DNA of 64,000 nucleotides from positions 799,843-863,842 of the forward strand of contig OZ251254.1 of NCBI GenBank assembly GCA_965240325.2. Direction: 5' to 3'. A program made the position numbers and the translations under genes. The notes below the pieces were generated by a model, which was not told the origin of the DNA, ran no database searches, and worked only from the letters and a program-made list of their open reading frames with translations. Shown here in pieces: positions 9,871 to 21,173 of the stretch (within the stretch, counting starts at the first letter, position 1; every line of letters begins with the position of its first letter). The stretch comes from Rebecca billardiae RCC1528. Lineage: Eukaryota > Haptophyta.

Positions 9871-11640
9871 AAACTCAGCCCTGGCGGGCGGGGGGGTCGG
9901 CGGGCCGTGCCAGTGCTGTCGCAATATTTCCCCAGCGGGTTCGCGCCTTTATTTATAGCGGTTTGACGGGCAGGATGACTACGAATAATAACAATGCGAC
10001 ATCATACCGAGATGATTGTGAGCTACCCGACTCACTGACGAATAATAACGCGACAGATGACTCTGGTGCGAGCTCAGCGACAGTGTGATTGCGCGTGTAT
10101 TCCTGCACCCACTGTGATGCTACTCGTCATCGTGCCGAGCCGCAAAGATGTCGGCCACCTTCTCCCACGCGTACACGCCCGCGCCCATGAGCAAGGTCCA
10201 CACCCACGAGGGAACGTGCAGCACGCGGGGCGGGGCGAACAGCCCGTTGCTCCGCGCGAGTTCGCGTACGCGCTGCATGTGCCGCATCTCGACGGCGATG
10301 ACGTAGTCGAGCGCCTCGCCGCCGACGAATCCGCCAGAGGAGATCGTGAGCATGTCCTCCTGCCGCCAGCTGAGATCGTGTGTTGCGAGAATGCCAATGT
10401 CCGCTCCGGGCACGATGGGCTCGGCGAAGGTCGCGTCGGCGTCGTGCACGGCCGCCACGCTGCGCAACAGCGCGTCCAGGTCCACGCGCTCGTCGGCGCT
10501 CGCCGTTCCGCGCGACAGGTCCGGCACTCGCACGTTCGGCGGTATTCAGGAGCTGTTGGCGGTGTACGCGCGCGCAGTGCGAGAGCGTGTGCCACTCGCG
10601 ATCAACGGTGGGCACGCGCTGCTCGAGCAGGCACACGAAGCGCAGCGCATGCGTCACCGGCTTCACGACGTTGGCCTCCTCCCGCAGCGCCCGTGCCATG
10701 GTGGAGGATGGCGCGGCGATCTTGCACGCTCGGCGACTCATTTCTCTGCGAACGAGCGCTTTGGCTCGGTCATAGCGCGCTGTCGCCTGCGTCGCCGACT
10801 CGCGAAGACGCGGTTCTTTCCACGGCTGCAACCCCGGGAGGTGCGTGCGGTGCGCGTCGTACGCCGCTTTGCGCTGCGCCTCCGTCGCATTGGCCACCGT
10901 CGACGCCATGCAGGCCGGGCGTGGGTCCTCGAGCGCCGAGCGATCTTTGGCCGCGAGCTCGCGAGCGCGAAAGATGATCGCTGGTCAGGAGTCCTGTGCG
11001 GTAGCAAACGGATTTGCATGCGCCCGACCTTGCCAACCGGGGCACGCGACAGTCCGGTGTGTGGATTCCGGTTATGGTGTTCAGAAGGCCGCGCCAAATC
11101 TTGCGTCGCGTGCGATGGCGCTTCCCGCCCGCGAGACGCCTCGTGATGAGGGCCGTTCCGCACCGAGCCCGACGCGCGACGGTGAATCGAGCGAGGCGGC
11201 CATCGTGCGCAGCGCTTGATGCTATGGCCGGTGCGAGCTTTCGACGTGCACGTCAGGCGAGGATCGCCCCAGGTCGCACGATCGTGTCGACGCGCCGAGC
11301 GTACCGCTCCAAACGCGTCGATTTAGCCCCCGTTCGACCTGCACGCGAGACGACGAGGGCAGCAATCGCGAATCGGGCGAAAACACCCCTCGGGAGTCTT
11401 CTCACGATGTCCGCTCCGGCGTTGGATTCGGCGCGCGCGGCCCACGCGCTCCGCGCCATCCAGGACTCTCTTTCGGCCGAGCGTCCCCAGTGGGAGCTGC
11501 GAGGGCGCCCGGTAGTGAGCGAAGCAACCCGGCAGTGAGCGAGGCGATTTTCTTTTCTTTGCGAGGCGATTTTCTTTTTTCCTTTTCTTTTTCTTATCCT
11601 TTTCCCGGGCACTACAAGGGGCGGACCTACGGCCCGCCAT
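9871..11640 (-). mobile_element. E6: family copy with both termini and an internal deletion
   Basis: It runs from the reverse-complement 3' end (AACTCAGCCCTGGCGGGCG) to a complete 5' end (CTACGGCCCGCCAT). The coding region is cut within the ADIF codons, near 10140, and fused to the tail, removing the peptidase core. The sequence diverges from E2/E4/E5 (for example RYDRAKALVRREM), so it is a separate lineage. Confidence 0.8.
10127..10909 (-). pseudogene. E6 element protein, N-terminal half, frameshifted late
   Basis: The family ATG is at 10909-10907. This copy keeps the longest undamaged N-terminus, about 121 codons from MASTVANATEAQ through HRQQLL. There CTCCTGAATACCGCC has one extra A relative to E3 (CTCCTGATACCGCC) and the frame is lost. 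The rest of the family sequence (VRVPDLSR...VYAWEKVADIF) follows in another frame. The catalytic core is deleted. Confidence 0.7.
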
Positions 11641-12139
11641 AAACTCTGCCCTGGCGGGCGGGGGGGTCGGCGGGCCGTGCCAGTGCTGTCGCAATATTTC
11701 CCCAGCGGGTTCGCGCCTTTTATTTAGCGGTTTGACGGGCAGGATGACGAATAACAATGCGACACACAGATGATGGTGAGCTACCTGACTCACTGACGAA
11801 TAATAACGCGACAGCATCTCCTCCTGCCGCCAGCTGAAATCGTGTGTCGCGAGGATGCCGATGTCCGCTCCGGGCACGATGGGCTCGGCGAAGGTCGCGT
11901 CAGCGTCGTGCACGGCCGCCACGCTGCGCAACAACGCGTCCAGGTCCAAGCGCTCGTCGGCGCTCGCCGCTTCGCGCGACAGGTCCGGCACCCGCACGTT
12001 CGGCGGTATCAGGAGCTGTCGGCGGTGCGCGCGCGCGCAGTGCGAGAGCGTGTGCCACTCGCGATCGAGGGTGGGCACGCGCTGCTCGAGCAGGCACAGG
12101 AAGCGCAGCGCATGTGCCACTGGCTTCACGACGTCGGCC
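11641..12139 (-). mobile_element. E7: short fragment of the family (3' end plus part of coding)
   Basis: It carries the 3' terminus and tail, then about 320 bp of the N-terminal coding region (reverse strand), and ends abruptly at 12139 within ACGTCGGCC where E8 begins. It is E4-like in sequence. Confidence 0.75.
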
Positions 12140-12515
12140 AAAACTCAGCCCTGGCGGGCGGGGGGGTCGGCGGGCCGTGCCAGTGCTGTCGCAATATTTC
12201 CCCAGCGGGTTCGCGCCTTTTATTTATAGCGGTTTGACGGGCAGGATGACTACGAATAACAATGCGACATCATACCAAGATGATTGTGAGCTACCCGACT
12301 CACTGACGAATAATAACGCGACAGATGACTCTGGTGCGAGCTCAGCGACAGTGTGATTGCGCGTGTATTCCTGCACCCACTGTGCTACTCGTCATCGTGC
12401 CGAGCCTTCGACTGCGCGCACGCACTGCCAACTGATTGGCGTGCGACGGCGGCGTGCCCGTGTGCGCCTGACGGTGACGGTTTGTCCTTGGAGCTAAACA
12501 CGAAAACAGTTCAAG

Positions 12516-14361
12516 CTCGACTACGTCATCGCGGTCGAGATGCGGCACATGCAGCGCGTACGCGAGCTCGCGCGAAGCCACGGGCTGCCCGTCCCGCCCC
12601 GCGTGCTGCACGTTCCCTCGTGGGTGTGGACCTTGCTCATGGGCGCGGGCGTGTACGCGTGGGAGAAGGTGGCCGACATCTTTGCGCTCTTCGACCTGAA
12701 CGAGTACGACGTGCTCTCCTTCATCATCAACCAGGACGGCAACCACTGGGCGCAGGGGGTCGTGGACTTGCGCCGCGAGATCATCGAGTACCGCGAGCCC
12801 CTGGGCGGAGGCGACATGATCGAGTTCGTCTCGAACGTGCAGCTGCTGCTCGCCGACGCGCACGAGGCCCAGCAGCAGCGCACACCGCGCACATGCGCGC
12901 AGCGCGACCCCTCCACGTGGCGCGTGTTCGAGCGCGCGCGCGAGCTGCCGTTGACGATGGCGCGGCAGGTGCCGGGCACGGTGCACTGCGCGGTGCTCGT
13001 CTTCGCGTACGTCCTCGACACCGTGCGAGGCCACGCGCCGTGCGGCATGAGCCAGCCCTTCGACCCCAAGGAGTGGCGGCGCTTGATGCTACTCACGGCG
13101 CTCACGGGCAAGTCTTTTGCCGACGTGGCAGGGACGTGCGCGCAGCCCGACGCGATGGCGACGTGTGTCAAAGGCGCACGCGAGTCGGCGCGCTCGCATC
13201 CGTCGCCGCATATCGCGCAACGCGCCTCCGACCCCGCGCTCGCCGCGGAGACCAACGCCGCGGACGCGACAGCGAGCCCAGCCGCCCCCATCGCCGGGCT
13301 CCCAGCCGTTGCCGACGCCATGCGCGTGGACATGGAGGAGTCGTGCGACGCGCTCGATGACGCCGTCGCGTCGAACCGCGGCACGGCGCCGCCGCGGCAC
13401 TCGCTCGCAGGCGCCAGCGCACGGCTCGGCGCCATCCGCCCCGCATCCCACGCCGAGCGGCGCAGCGCCCGTGGGCGCCTTGCAGCCGGGCGCGCCGCCG
13501 CGCGCCGACGACCACGTCGCCGAGGAGCCGCTGAGCGACGACCAGGCCGACGCCACCGGCGTGACCAGCATGGCGGCGCCGCCACACTCGCGCGTGCTGC
13601 GCTCGCAGACGTCGGCGCGCGACTCGGCGCTTTCCAGACCGCACCCCACGCCGAGCGGCGCCGCCCCCTTGGCCGCCTCGCAGCCCGGCGCGCCGCCGCC
13701 CACCGACGGCCACCTGGTCGGCGACCCGATGAGCGACGACGAGGCCGACGCCACCGGCGCGACGGGCATCCCGCCGCCGACTCCGGACTTCGACCCGTCG
13801 CAGCACGTGCAGGGGATGATCCACGCGAACACGCACTCGTGCGCAGCGATGCTCACCTTCAGCCGCGGCGAGGAGAAGCACGCCGTTGGCATGTGCACCG
13901 TGTGCCTGCAGGTGCGCAACATTGGCCACGACTCCGGCGCCGATCTGAGCGCACGCCCAGGGTTCAACACGGTCATCGCCGCGCCGTGGGACTGCCAGCC
14001 GCGCGCGCAGCGCTATCCGGGCGCGCCCAAGTCGCGCGTGATGTGCAAGATCTGCATGGCGCTGAACACCAGCGCGGCGCGGCGCCGCACGCCGGACAAC
14101 AACGAGCTCAAGGCACACCCCTACTCGGGCTTCTCCAGCCCCGCCGGCGACATGTCCAGCGACCTCCACCACAACAACATGCACTTCCTGCCCGTGTCCG
14201 AGTACCTGCTGCCGTGCACCGAGTTCGAGCTGCAGCTGCTGGGCAAGTACGCGTGCGCCGCCACCTACGATTTTAATATAAAGACCGGGCCCATTACACT
14301 GATTTCAAATAATATAAAGACCGGGCCCATTACACTGATTTCAAATAATAATAACCGTTAG
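12516..14361 (+). pseudogene. E8 copy of the C48-like peptidase region, N-terminus missing
   Basis: It begins within the coding region (LDYVIAVEMRHMQ...) and has no family start codon. The catalytic His (12744), Glu and Cys are retained. The frame change before the two proline-rich repeats sits at the same place as in E3 (about 13403), as do the CxxC region and the duplicated 36-bp end. The lesion therefore predates the duplication of this segment. Confidence 0.65.
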
Positions 14362-14656
14362 AAATCAACATAGAGAGACAGAGAGACAGAGAGACAGAAA
14401 TCGGTAGGATGCACGCACTGACTTCCAGACGACCTGAACAAATGAATCAGGACATCACACTCCGCCACAACTTGAACTGTTTTCGTGTTTAGCTCCAAGG
14501 ACAAACCGTCACCGTCAGGCGCACACGGGCACGCCGCCGTCGCACGCCAATCAGTTGGCAGTGCGTGCGCGCAGTCGAAGGCTCGGCACGATGACGAGTA
14601 GCACAGTGGGTGCAGGAATACACGCGCAATCACACTGTCGCTGAGCTCGCACCAGA

Positions 14657-17060
14657 CTGAGTCTAGGGGGTCCATGACAGCAGCCCACTGAATTGTGATT
14701 TTCGACAACCATGCGATTTAGGTGTCTGACGAGCGTGGCGCTTGCGGAGGCACCCACAAATATGTCCTGGAACCCAGCCCAGCCGTCAGAAGCACCCAAA
14801 ACCGACTCCGCGCGTCGTCGCGCGGTCGTGCGCGCACGCCAGCTGCGCCACTGTGTCACATACAGATTCAGCCAAACGTCAACGACTTGTTATGGCGGCT
14901 AAATGACGGTATGTCGTCGGACTTACTTATTCATAACCGTTGCAACCCGCCCCAACAAAATTAAGGTGGACTTGCTAAATTTTAGTAGGCACGATGAGTG
15001 CGCGTAGAGGTCGGTGAAAAACTACTCCAAGATCGAGCATGTTACCCACTTAATTAGAGACATGTACCCGTATATATGCACTTACCCACCCGTTCATTAT
15101 ACAATGCGGGTGCTGGGTTTTAAATATATATTCAGGGTGGTGTCAATATGGGGGTACCTTGTTCACTATTCGTGCTGGGTCATCCGAATAGGCCGCGTCG
15201 CCGCGCGGAGTGACGGCGGGCTCATGCCACCGTCAAACCAGCAGGCCCGGACGAACCTGATGTGGGCGGCGGGCTGCGTGCCGAAGCACACTACCAAGCG
15301 CACCTCTGAGCATGCCACCATCCCCATAGTCGTGAAGGAGTCCTCCGCCATCGACGCTTGCGTGCGCAGACTAGCAGTCATCGCCGCCGCCGAGCTTGCC
15401 GCGGCCGTTCGGCGACTTCCGTGCCCGTGCTCTGTGTCACCGGCGTCGTCGCCGTTCGTCGTACCCCAGCCCACGCGAGGCCGTCACCGGTCCACCGGTC
15501 CTGCGGCGGACTGCGCGCGCTTCGCCGCGCGCTCGCCCTCGAGCTCCGCCGCTCTCCTCTCGCGCTCGAACTGGACGCAGTCGGCAGCCATGGCAGCCCG
15601 CTCGGCCGCAGCGCGATCTGTGCCCCCCCGCGCGCTGCGCTCGGTTGCGTCGGCGCGCAAGCTGGCGCGCGCAGCGTCAGCGACGGCGCGCGCGGTCGCC
15701 TTGCGCGACGAGTCCAGCTCCACCTGCTGCTCCGTCAGGCGCACCTGCTGCTCCAAGATGACCGCGTGCTCAGCAGGAGTCACGCGCTGCTCGTGCAGCG
15801 GCACCTGCACGCGGCCTGCTGCGGACGCGCGCGGCGCGCCGGCGTCGGGGGGCGAGTAGAGGTCGCGGAAGGGGCAGCTGTCGTCGCCGGCGCCCAGCGA
15901 CGTGTCGTTGGCATCCAGCTCCGCCTTCCTCTCCGCCGCCGACGCGCCCTGCTTCCGGCTCAGGATGCGCTCCATGTCCTTGTTCTTGCCCTTCCACCAC
16001 CTGTGCACGGTCATCAGCCAGATGCCGATCACCTCCAGCAGCGGCGAGTCGTGGCGCGCCGAGATGCCGAGCGCATCCGCGCAGACGAGCGCGAGCGCAT
16101 TGGGCTTCTTCGTCCCACCGTCGCGCGCGGTCTGGGCGCACGCCGGGGTGAACACTCTGACCAACGGCTTGTGCTTCTTCAAGTTCTCGAGCATGAGGTC
16201 CATGAGCGTACGGAGGAGGTCGAGGAGCATGAAGTTGAGCACCGATGCGTACCGCGGGCGAAAGCCGGCCACGGGCCGACCGGCCAAGGGCTGCAGCACG
16301 TGGATGGCGCGCGCCGCCACCGCCGTCTCCTCGAGCTGCTGCGCGCTGACGTTGACGTCAGGCCGTAGCTCGGGCCTGCACGGTTGCACACAGCCGAGGC
16401 CGTCCGCGGAGGAGGCGAGCCCCTCGGCGGTGCCAGCGGGGACCTCGGGCGGGCTGCACACATCCATGGGCACGCGTGCATCATCATCTGCCGCGCCCTG
16501 GACCTCGTCATGCCCGGCACAGCGGTCCGCAAGTTGGTCGGCGGTAGCTGGCCCTTGCGGCAGAGGCGTCGCGGGCACGTCCGAGGGCGAGAAGGCAGCG
16601 TCGGGTGGGGAAGGAGACAGCGTCGAGTCGTTGCCGATGCCTATCCCACCGCGTTGCGCATGTTCGTCTCCGCGTTGCTCGCCTGTACGTGCTCCTAGGA
16701 CGCGCTCCTTGGTCGCGGGCAGCACACGTTGAGCACGCAGATTCAAATCATGAAGCACGAGCGTCGACCGGCCAGCGACTCCCACCGAGAGCCCGGTCCA
16801 CACGAAGCATGGCTACCTGTCCGCAGCCGCCCAGCCGCTCGGCGAGGCGCCTGCGCCGAGGTGGGCGCGCCCAACGGCGAGCGGACGGCCGTCGACGAGG
16901 GCCATCAGCCTCGCCGACCCGTTCAGAGCTCCGCTCCCGCGCCGGGGCCAGCCGAGCGCGGATTTGGAATCTGCCGATCGCGAAAACACGCCGAACAAGT
17001 TCTGAACAGGAAAAGAAAAGAAATCAAAAATCAATTTAATCTGATGGACCCCCTACAGTG
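14657..17060. mobile_element. Nested 2.4-kb TIR element inside the E8 tail
   Basis: A perfect 12-bp terminal inverted repeat (TAGGGGGTCCAT, 14664-14675; ATGGACCCCCTA, 17044-17055) lies just inside short outer ends (CTGAGTC and CAGTG). ACCAGA flanks both sides (14651-14656 and 17061-17066). The empty site GCACCAGAGTCATCTG is present at about 7087 and 19199, proving insertion with a duplication of at least 6 bp. The subterminal sequence (CAGCAGCCCAC..., GACAACC, GTCTGACGAGCGTG) recurs at 33180-33300. Superfamily not recognised. Confidence 0.85.
15484..16803 (-). CDS. Unrecognised protein of the nested element, C-terminal coiled coil
   Basis: The open frame has up to 439 codons; the upstream limit is uncertain because it opens at a GTG and the first in-frame ATG lies well inside. 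The N-terminal third is low in complexity (Pro/Ala/Asp). A central conserved-looking part follows (LNFMLLDLLRTLMDLMLENL; GISARHDSPLLEVIGIWLM; HRWWKGKNKDMERIL). The C-terminal roughly 110 residues are Glu/Arg/Ala-rich with heptad-like spacing, suggesting a coiled coil. I see no DDE, HUH, RT or tyrosine-recombinase motif. As the only sizeable frame inside the TIRs, it may be an accessory or DNA-binding protein of the element. Introns cannot be excluded. Confidence 0.45.
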   Translation of the reverse strand: MWTGLSVGVAGRSTLVLHDLNLRAQRVLPATKERVLGARTGEQRGDEHAQRGGIGIGNDSTLSPSPPDAAFSPSDVPATPLPQGPATADQLADRCAGHDEVQGAADDDARVPMDVCSPPEVPAGTAEGLASSADGLGCVQPCRPELRPDVNVSAQQLEETAVAARAIHVLQPLAGRPVAGFRPRYASVLNFMLLDLLRTLMDLMLENLKKHKPLVRVFTPACAQTARDGGTKKPNALALVCADALGISARHDSPLLEVIGIWLMTVHRWWKGKNKDMERILSRKQGASAAERKAELDANDTSLGAGDDSCPFRDLYSPPDAGAPRASAAGRVQVPLHEQRVTPAEHAVILEQQVRLTEQQVELDSSRKATARAVADAARASLRADATERSARGGTDRAAAERAAMAADCVQFERERRAAELEGERAAKRAQSAAGPVDR

Positions 17061-18026
17061 ACCAGAGTCATCTGTCGCGTTATTATTCGTCAGTGAGTCG
17101 GGTAGCTCACAATCATCTTGGTATGATGTCGCATTGTTATTCGTAGTCATCCTGCCCGTCAAACCGCTATAAATAAAAGGCGCGACCCCGCTGGGGAAAT
17201 ATTGCGACACTGACAGCACTGGCACGGCCCGCCGACCCCCCCGCCCGCCAGGGCTGAGTTTATATAATATCCGCTCAGTGCTCAGTGAATGGCGGGCCGT
17301 AGGTCCGCCCCTTGTAGTGCCCGGGAAAAAGATAAGAAAAAGAAAAAGAAAAAAGAAAATCGCCTCGCAGAGAAAAGAAAATCGCCTCGCTCACTGCCGG
17401 GTCGCTTCGCTCACTACCGGGCGCCCTCGCAGCTCCCACTGGAGACGCTCGGCCGAAAACATCAGACGGATGGCGCGGAGCGCATGGGCCGCGCGCGCCA
17501 AATCCAACGCCGGCGCGGACATCGTGAGAGGACTCCCGAGGGGGGTTTTCGCCCGATTCGCGATTGCTGCCGCCTCGTCGTCTCGCGTGCAGGTCGAACG
17601 GGGGCCAAAGTCGACGCGTTTGGAGGCACGCTCGGCGCGTCGACACGATCGTGCGACCTGGGGCGGTCCTCGCCCGACTTGCACGTTGAGCGCTTGCACG
17701 GGCCATAGCATCAAGCGCTGCGCACGACAACCACCTCGCGCGATCCACCGTCGCGCGTCGGGCTCGGTGCGGAAACGCATTCATCACGAGGTGTCTCGCG
17801 GGCGGGAAGCGCCATCGCACGCGACGCAAGCTTTGGCGCGGCCTTCTGAACACCATAACCGGAATGCACACACCGGACTGTCGTCGCGTGCCCCTGTTGG
17901 CAAGGTCGGGCGCATGCAAATCCGTTTGCTACGGTCGGTGGTGTTCCAGAGCAAGCGCTCATCTTTCGCGCTCGCGAGCTCGCGGCCAAAGATCGCTCGG
18001 CGCTCGGGGGCCCACGTCCGGCCTGC

Positions 18027-18203
18027 ATGGCGTCGACGGTGACCGATGCGACGGAGGGGCAGCGCAAAGCGGCGTACGACGCGCACCGCACGCACCTCCC
18101 AGGTTTGCAGCCGTGGCAGGAACCGCGTCGTGGCGAGTTGGCGGCCCTCGTCGCAGCGCGCTATCACAAATCCCAGGTGCGCATCTGCGACGAGCTGAAA
18201 CGC
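18027..18203 (+). pseudogene. E9 element protein, intact N-terminal 59 codons
   Basis: It starts at the family ATG and reads without lesion through HRTHLPGLQPWQEP and RICDELKR. It therefore shows the undamaged N-terminus that E3 lost through its 4-bp deletion. It ends at the inversion boundary. Confidence 0.7.
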
Positions 18204-19020
18204 TGTCCACGCGCATGGCGTCGGCAACGGCTGGGAGCCCGGCGATGGGGGCGGCTGGGCTCGCTGTCGCGTCCGCGGCGTTGGTCTCCGCGGCGAGCGC
18301 GGGGTCGGAGGCGCGTTGCGCGATATGCGGCGACGGATGCGAGCGCGCCGACTCGCGTGCGCCTTCGACACACGTCGCCATCGCGTCGGGCTGCGCGCAC
18401 GTCCCTGCCACGTCGGCAAAAGACTTGCCCGTGAGCGCCGTGAGTAGCATCAAGCGCCGCCACTCCTTGGGGTCGAAGGGCTGGCTCATGCCGCACGGCG
18501 CGTGGCCTCGCACGGTGTCGAGGACGTACGCGAAGACGAGCACCGCGCAGTGCACCGTGCCCGGCACCTGCCGCGCCATCGTCAACGGCAGCTCGCGCGC
18601 GCGCTCGAACACGCGCCACGTGGAGGGGTCGCGCTGCGCGCATGTGCGCGGTGTGCGCTGCTGCTGGGCCTCGTGCGCGTCGGCGAGCAGCAGCTGCACG
18701 TTCGAGACGAACTCGATCATGTCGCCTCCGCCCAGGGGCTCGCGGTACTCGATGATCTCGCGGCGCAAGTCCACGACCCCCTGCGCCCAGTGGTTGCCGT
18801 CCTGGTTGATGATGAAGGAGAGCACGTCGTACTCGTTCAGGTCGAAGAGCGCAAAGATGTCGGCCACCTTCTCCCACGCGTACACGCCCGCGCCCATGAG
18901 CAAGGTCCACACCCACGAGGGAACGTGCAGCACGCGGGGCGGGACGGGCAGCCAGTGGCTTCGCGCGAGCTCGCGTACGCGCTGCATGTGCCGCATCTCG
19001 ACCGCGATGACGTAGTCGAG
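18204..19020 (-). pseudogene. E9 inverted C48-like peptidase segment
   Basis: On the minus strand the sequence reads from LDYVIAVEMRHMQ through the peptidase core to ADAMRVD, with His (GNHWAQ), Glu (YREPL) and Cys (VHCAVLV) all kept. There are a few substitutions relative to E3 (SHW for SHG, CVEG for CVKG). It has no start and no C-terminus and sits opposite to the rest of E9. Confidence 0.65.
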
Positions 19021-19871
19021 CTTGAACTGTTTTCGTGTTTAGCTCCAAGGACAAACCGTCACCGTCAGGCGCACACGGGCACGCCGCCGTCGCACGCCAA
19101 TCAGTTGGCAGTGCGTGCGCGCAGTCGAAGGCTCGGCACGATGACGACTAGCACAGTGGGTGCAGGAATACACGCGCAATCACACTGTCGCTGAGCTCGC
19201 ACCAGAGTCATCTGTTGCGTTATTATTCGTCAGTGAGTCGGGTAGCTCACAATCATCTTGGTATGATGTCGCATTGTTATTCGTAGTCATCCTGCCCGTC
19301 AAACCGCTATAAATAAAAGGCGCGAACCCGCTGGGGAAATATTGCGACAGCACTGGCACGGCCCGCCGACCCCCCCGCCCGCCAGGGCTGAGTTTTCTAA
19401 ATTCTTAAAGGCTATATCAGTATCACTCAGACCGGGGACCGGTGATGTCACTCAGATGCTGCTGTGTAATCCGTTACTCCGCCGCCGCACTCACGGTACA
19501 GTAAATCCGTACAGTTTCAGACTAAGCAGAATAAGAGATTCCGGCACACAGCTCAGGCAGGCGAGATTGTGCTCAGCATCATGACAATCATGAGGCCCTT
19601 TCTCTCGAACGCCAGGCAATCCTGAAACCAAAACTGAAACCAAAAAGTGGGTTTCGGCTTGTATCTCCACATGTGCCGAAACGGAGATTTTCTGCGCCGG
19701 AAAACGAAGGGAAAAACGAGCCGGGCTTGGGAGGGCTTCAGTTTTCGCTTCGTTTCCCGAATCCAAAAAATCTCCTGCCCAAGATCGACCGTTCGACCTG
19801 CCACCTCGCCGCCCGCGGCTTGTCAGACAAACCCACAGGATTGCCAATTGTCCGGGAGGCGCAGATCAGCA

Positions 19872-19920
19872 ACCGGACGACACACCTGCCCAGTCACCAG
19901 TGGAAGGTGTGTCGTCCGGT
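19872..19920. repeat. Perfect 16-bp hairpin, 17-nt loop
   Basis: ACCGGACGACACACCT (19872-19887) is followed, after 17 nt, by its exact reverse complement (19905-19920). It lies about 220 bp inside the left TIR of the surrounding element. Confidence 0.9.
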
Positions 19921-21173
19921 GCGCAGCGAATAGGCGTCGCGCGTGCGCGGACGCCGGTCTACGGCGGGATGGCGCTCACAGGCGACGCGAGGGCCCGCCT
20001 TGCGCCACGCGCCCAAGGCGGCACACGAGCTTGACGGCCGTGCGCGGGCGCCTCTTGGTGGCGAGAAGACCCGGTGGCAGCATTTCCGCCGCCTTGTCGA
20101 CGCCCTCGCCACCCTTTCTGCGCGCAGAGACTGCTGACTGGCACGAGCGGCCTTGAGAGAAGGGACTTGAAGGCCTGCCCGATGAGCACGAAGGGCACGC
20201 GTGCGCCCCTGAGGTATTCAACGGTCGGGGTTTTCGCTTCTGTGCGAGGGGCCTGAGAGTGCTGAACAGCGCGAGGGGCCTGAGAGTGCTGAACATCACC
20301 GCTGCGTCTTGAGCCATGCTGGCATCGGTCAGACCGCACGCCATGTGGCATGTGCCGTACTGACAGCCCGGACAGGCCAGTGAGTCACTTGGCATTCGCG
20401 CCGCCGTTGGCACGCGTCGCACAGTTCATTAAGTGTTGCGTCGACTCCCGATACCTTGCGGTCTGCTTCGTCGCGCATGCCTCGACCTCCCTGTGACGAA
20501 TGGCTGAATGGGCACCCGGCTCGCTTGCGGCGCCGGGAGTCGGATTCAGTGTTGACGACCGGCCTTCTTCGTGCAGCAGTGGACACCTTCCTGCTCCAGA
20601 TCAGACCACAACACGCTACCAGCGTAGGTACACACGAGCCTGCAGACGATCGCTCACAGGTCGAGCGCGCTGTCTACGGCCAGCAGGTGCCCGAGAACGC
20701 ACCATGCTGCAACATGAGCATTTGAGGTGTTTGAACAATGTACTCACCAAGCAACAAAACCGCTCAACTCCGCTGAGTATGCACGGGGATCGTCGTGCGC
20801 GGGGGCTCGCCGACGCGCCAACACCTAGGCCCATCAGGCGGACGCTGTAACTCGTCCTTAGGAGGCCTCTGGCACTTGCGTGCGCGCGTTCTCGCGCGGC
20901 GGGCGCGCATCGTGTACATGTCGCGTCGAAAATAACAGGGCCCTGCGCGCGGCGAGAGCGGCGAGGGCGGGCAGGAGCGCGCGGGCGTGAGGCCCATAGG
21001 TGTCCTCGGCCGCGCCGACCTCGCGCGCGCACCCGCAGCGGCCGTGGGTGCGCGTTCGAGCGCGCCGCGTGAGGCCGCCATCGTGCCGTGCGCGCGCCGA
21101 GCCCCATCCTGTGGGTTTGTCTGACAAGCCCGCGGCGCCGGGGCGCTCTCGCCGTGCGCTCCGGCGGTTGTCG

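Larger units (their letters stand above)
12140..17260 (+). mobile_element. E8: rearranged copy with inverted tails at both ends
   Basis: The left 375 bp (12140-12515) are the reverse complement of the family tail. At 12515/12516 they join directly to plus-strand coding sequence at CTCGACTACGTC, and the copy then continues normally to its own tail (14350-14656 plus 17061-17260). It thus has long inverted terminal repeats made of the tail. It is split by the nested element at 14657-17060. From 12540 onward it matches E3 with one base change noticed in the coding part (GTG in E3 against ATG in E8 near 13156). Confidence 0.8.
17289..19395 (+). mobile_element. E9: copy with internally inverted peptidase segment
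   Basis: It has a normal 5' end and upstream region. The coding region starts at 18027 and runs to about 18203. From about 18204 to 19020 the sequence is the reverse complement of the peptidase region. At 19020/19021 it returns to the plus-strand tail (CTTGAACTG...) and finishes with the 3' terminus at 19387. The C-terminal coding part is deleted. The 19020/19021 joint is the exact reverse complement of the E8 joint at 12515/12516. Confidence 0.8.

Noticed and set aside
1-19395. The repeat cluster considered as a CRISPR array or rDNA-like array
   Set aside because: Units are 0.5-5 kb, in both orientations, with decayed coding regions and terminal inverted repeats. There are no short regular repeats with spacers and no rRNA sequence.
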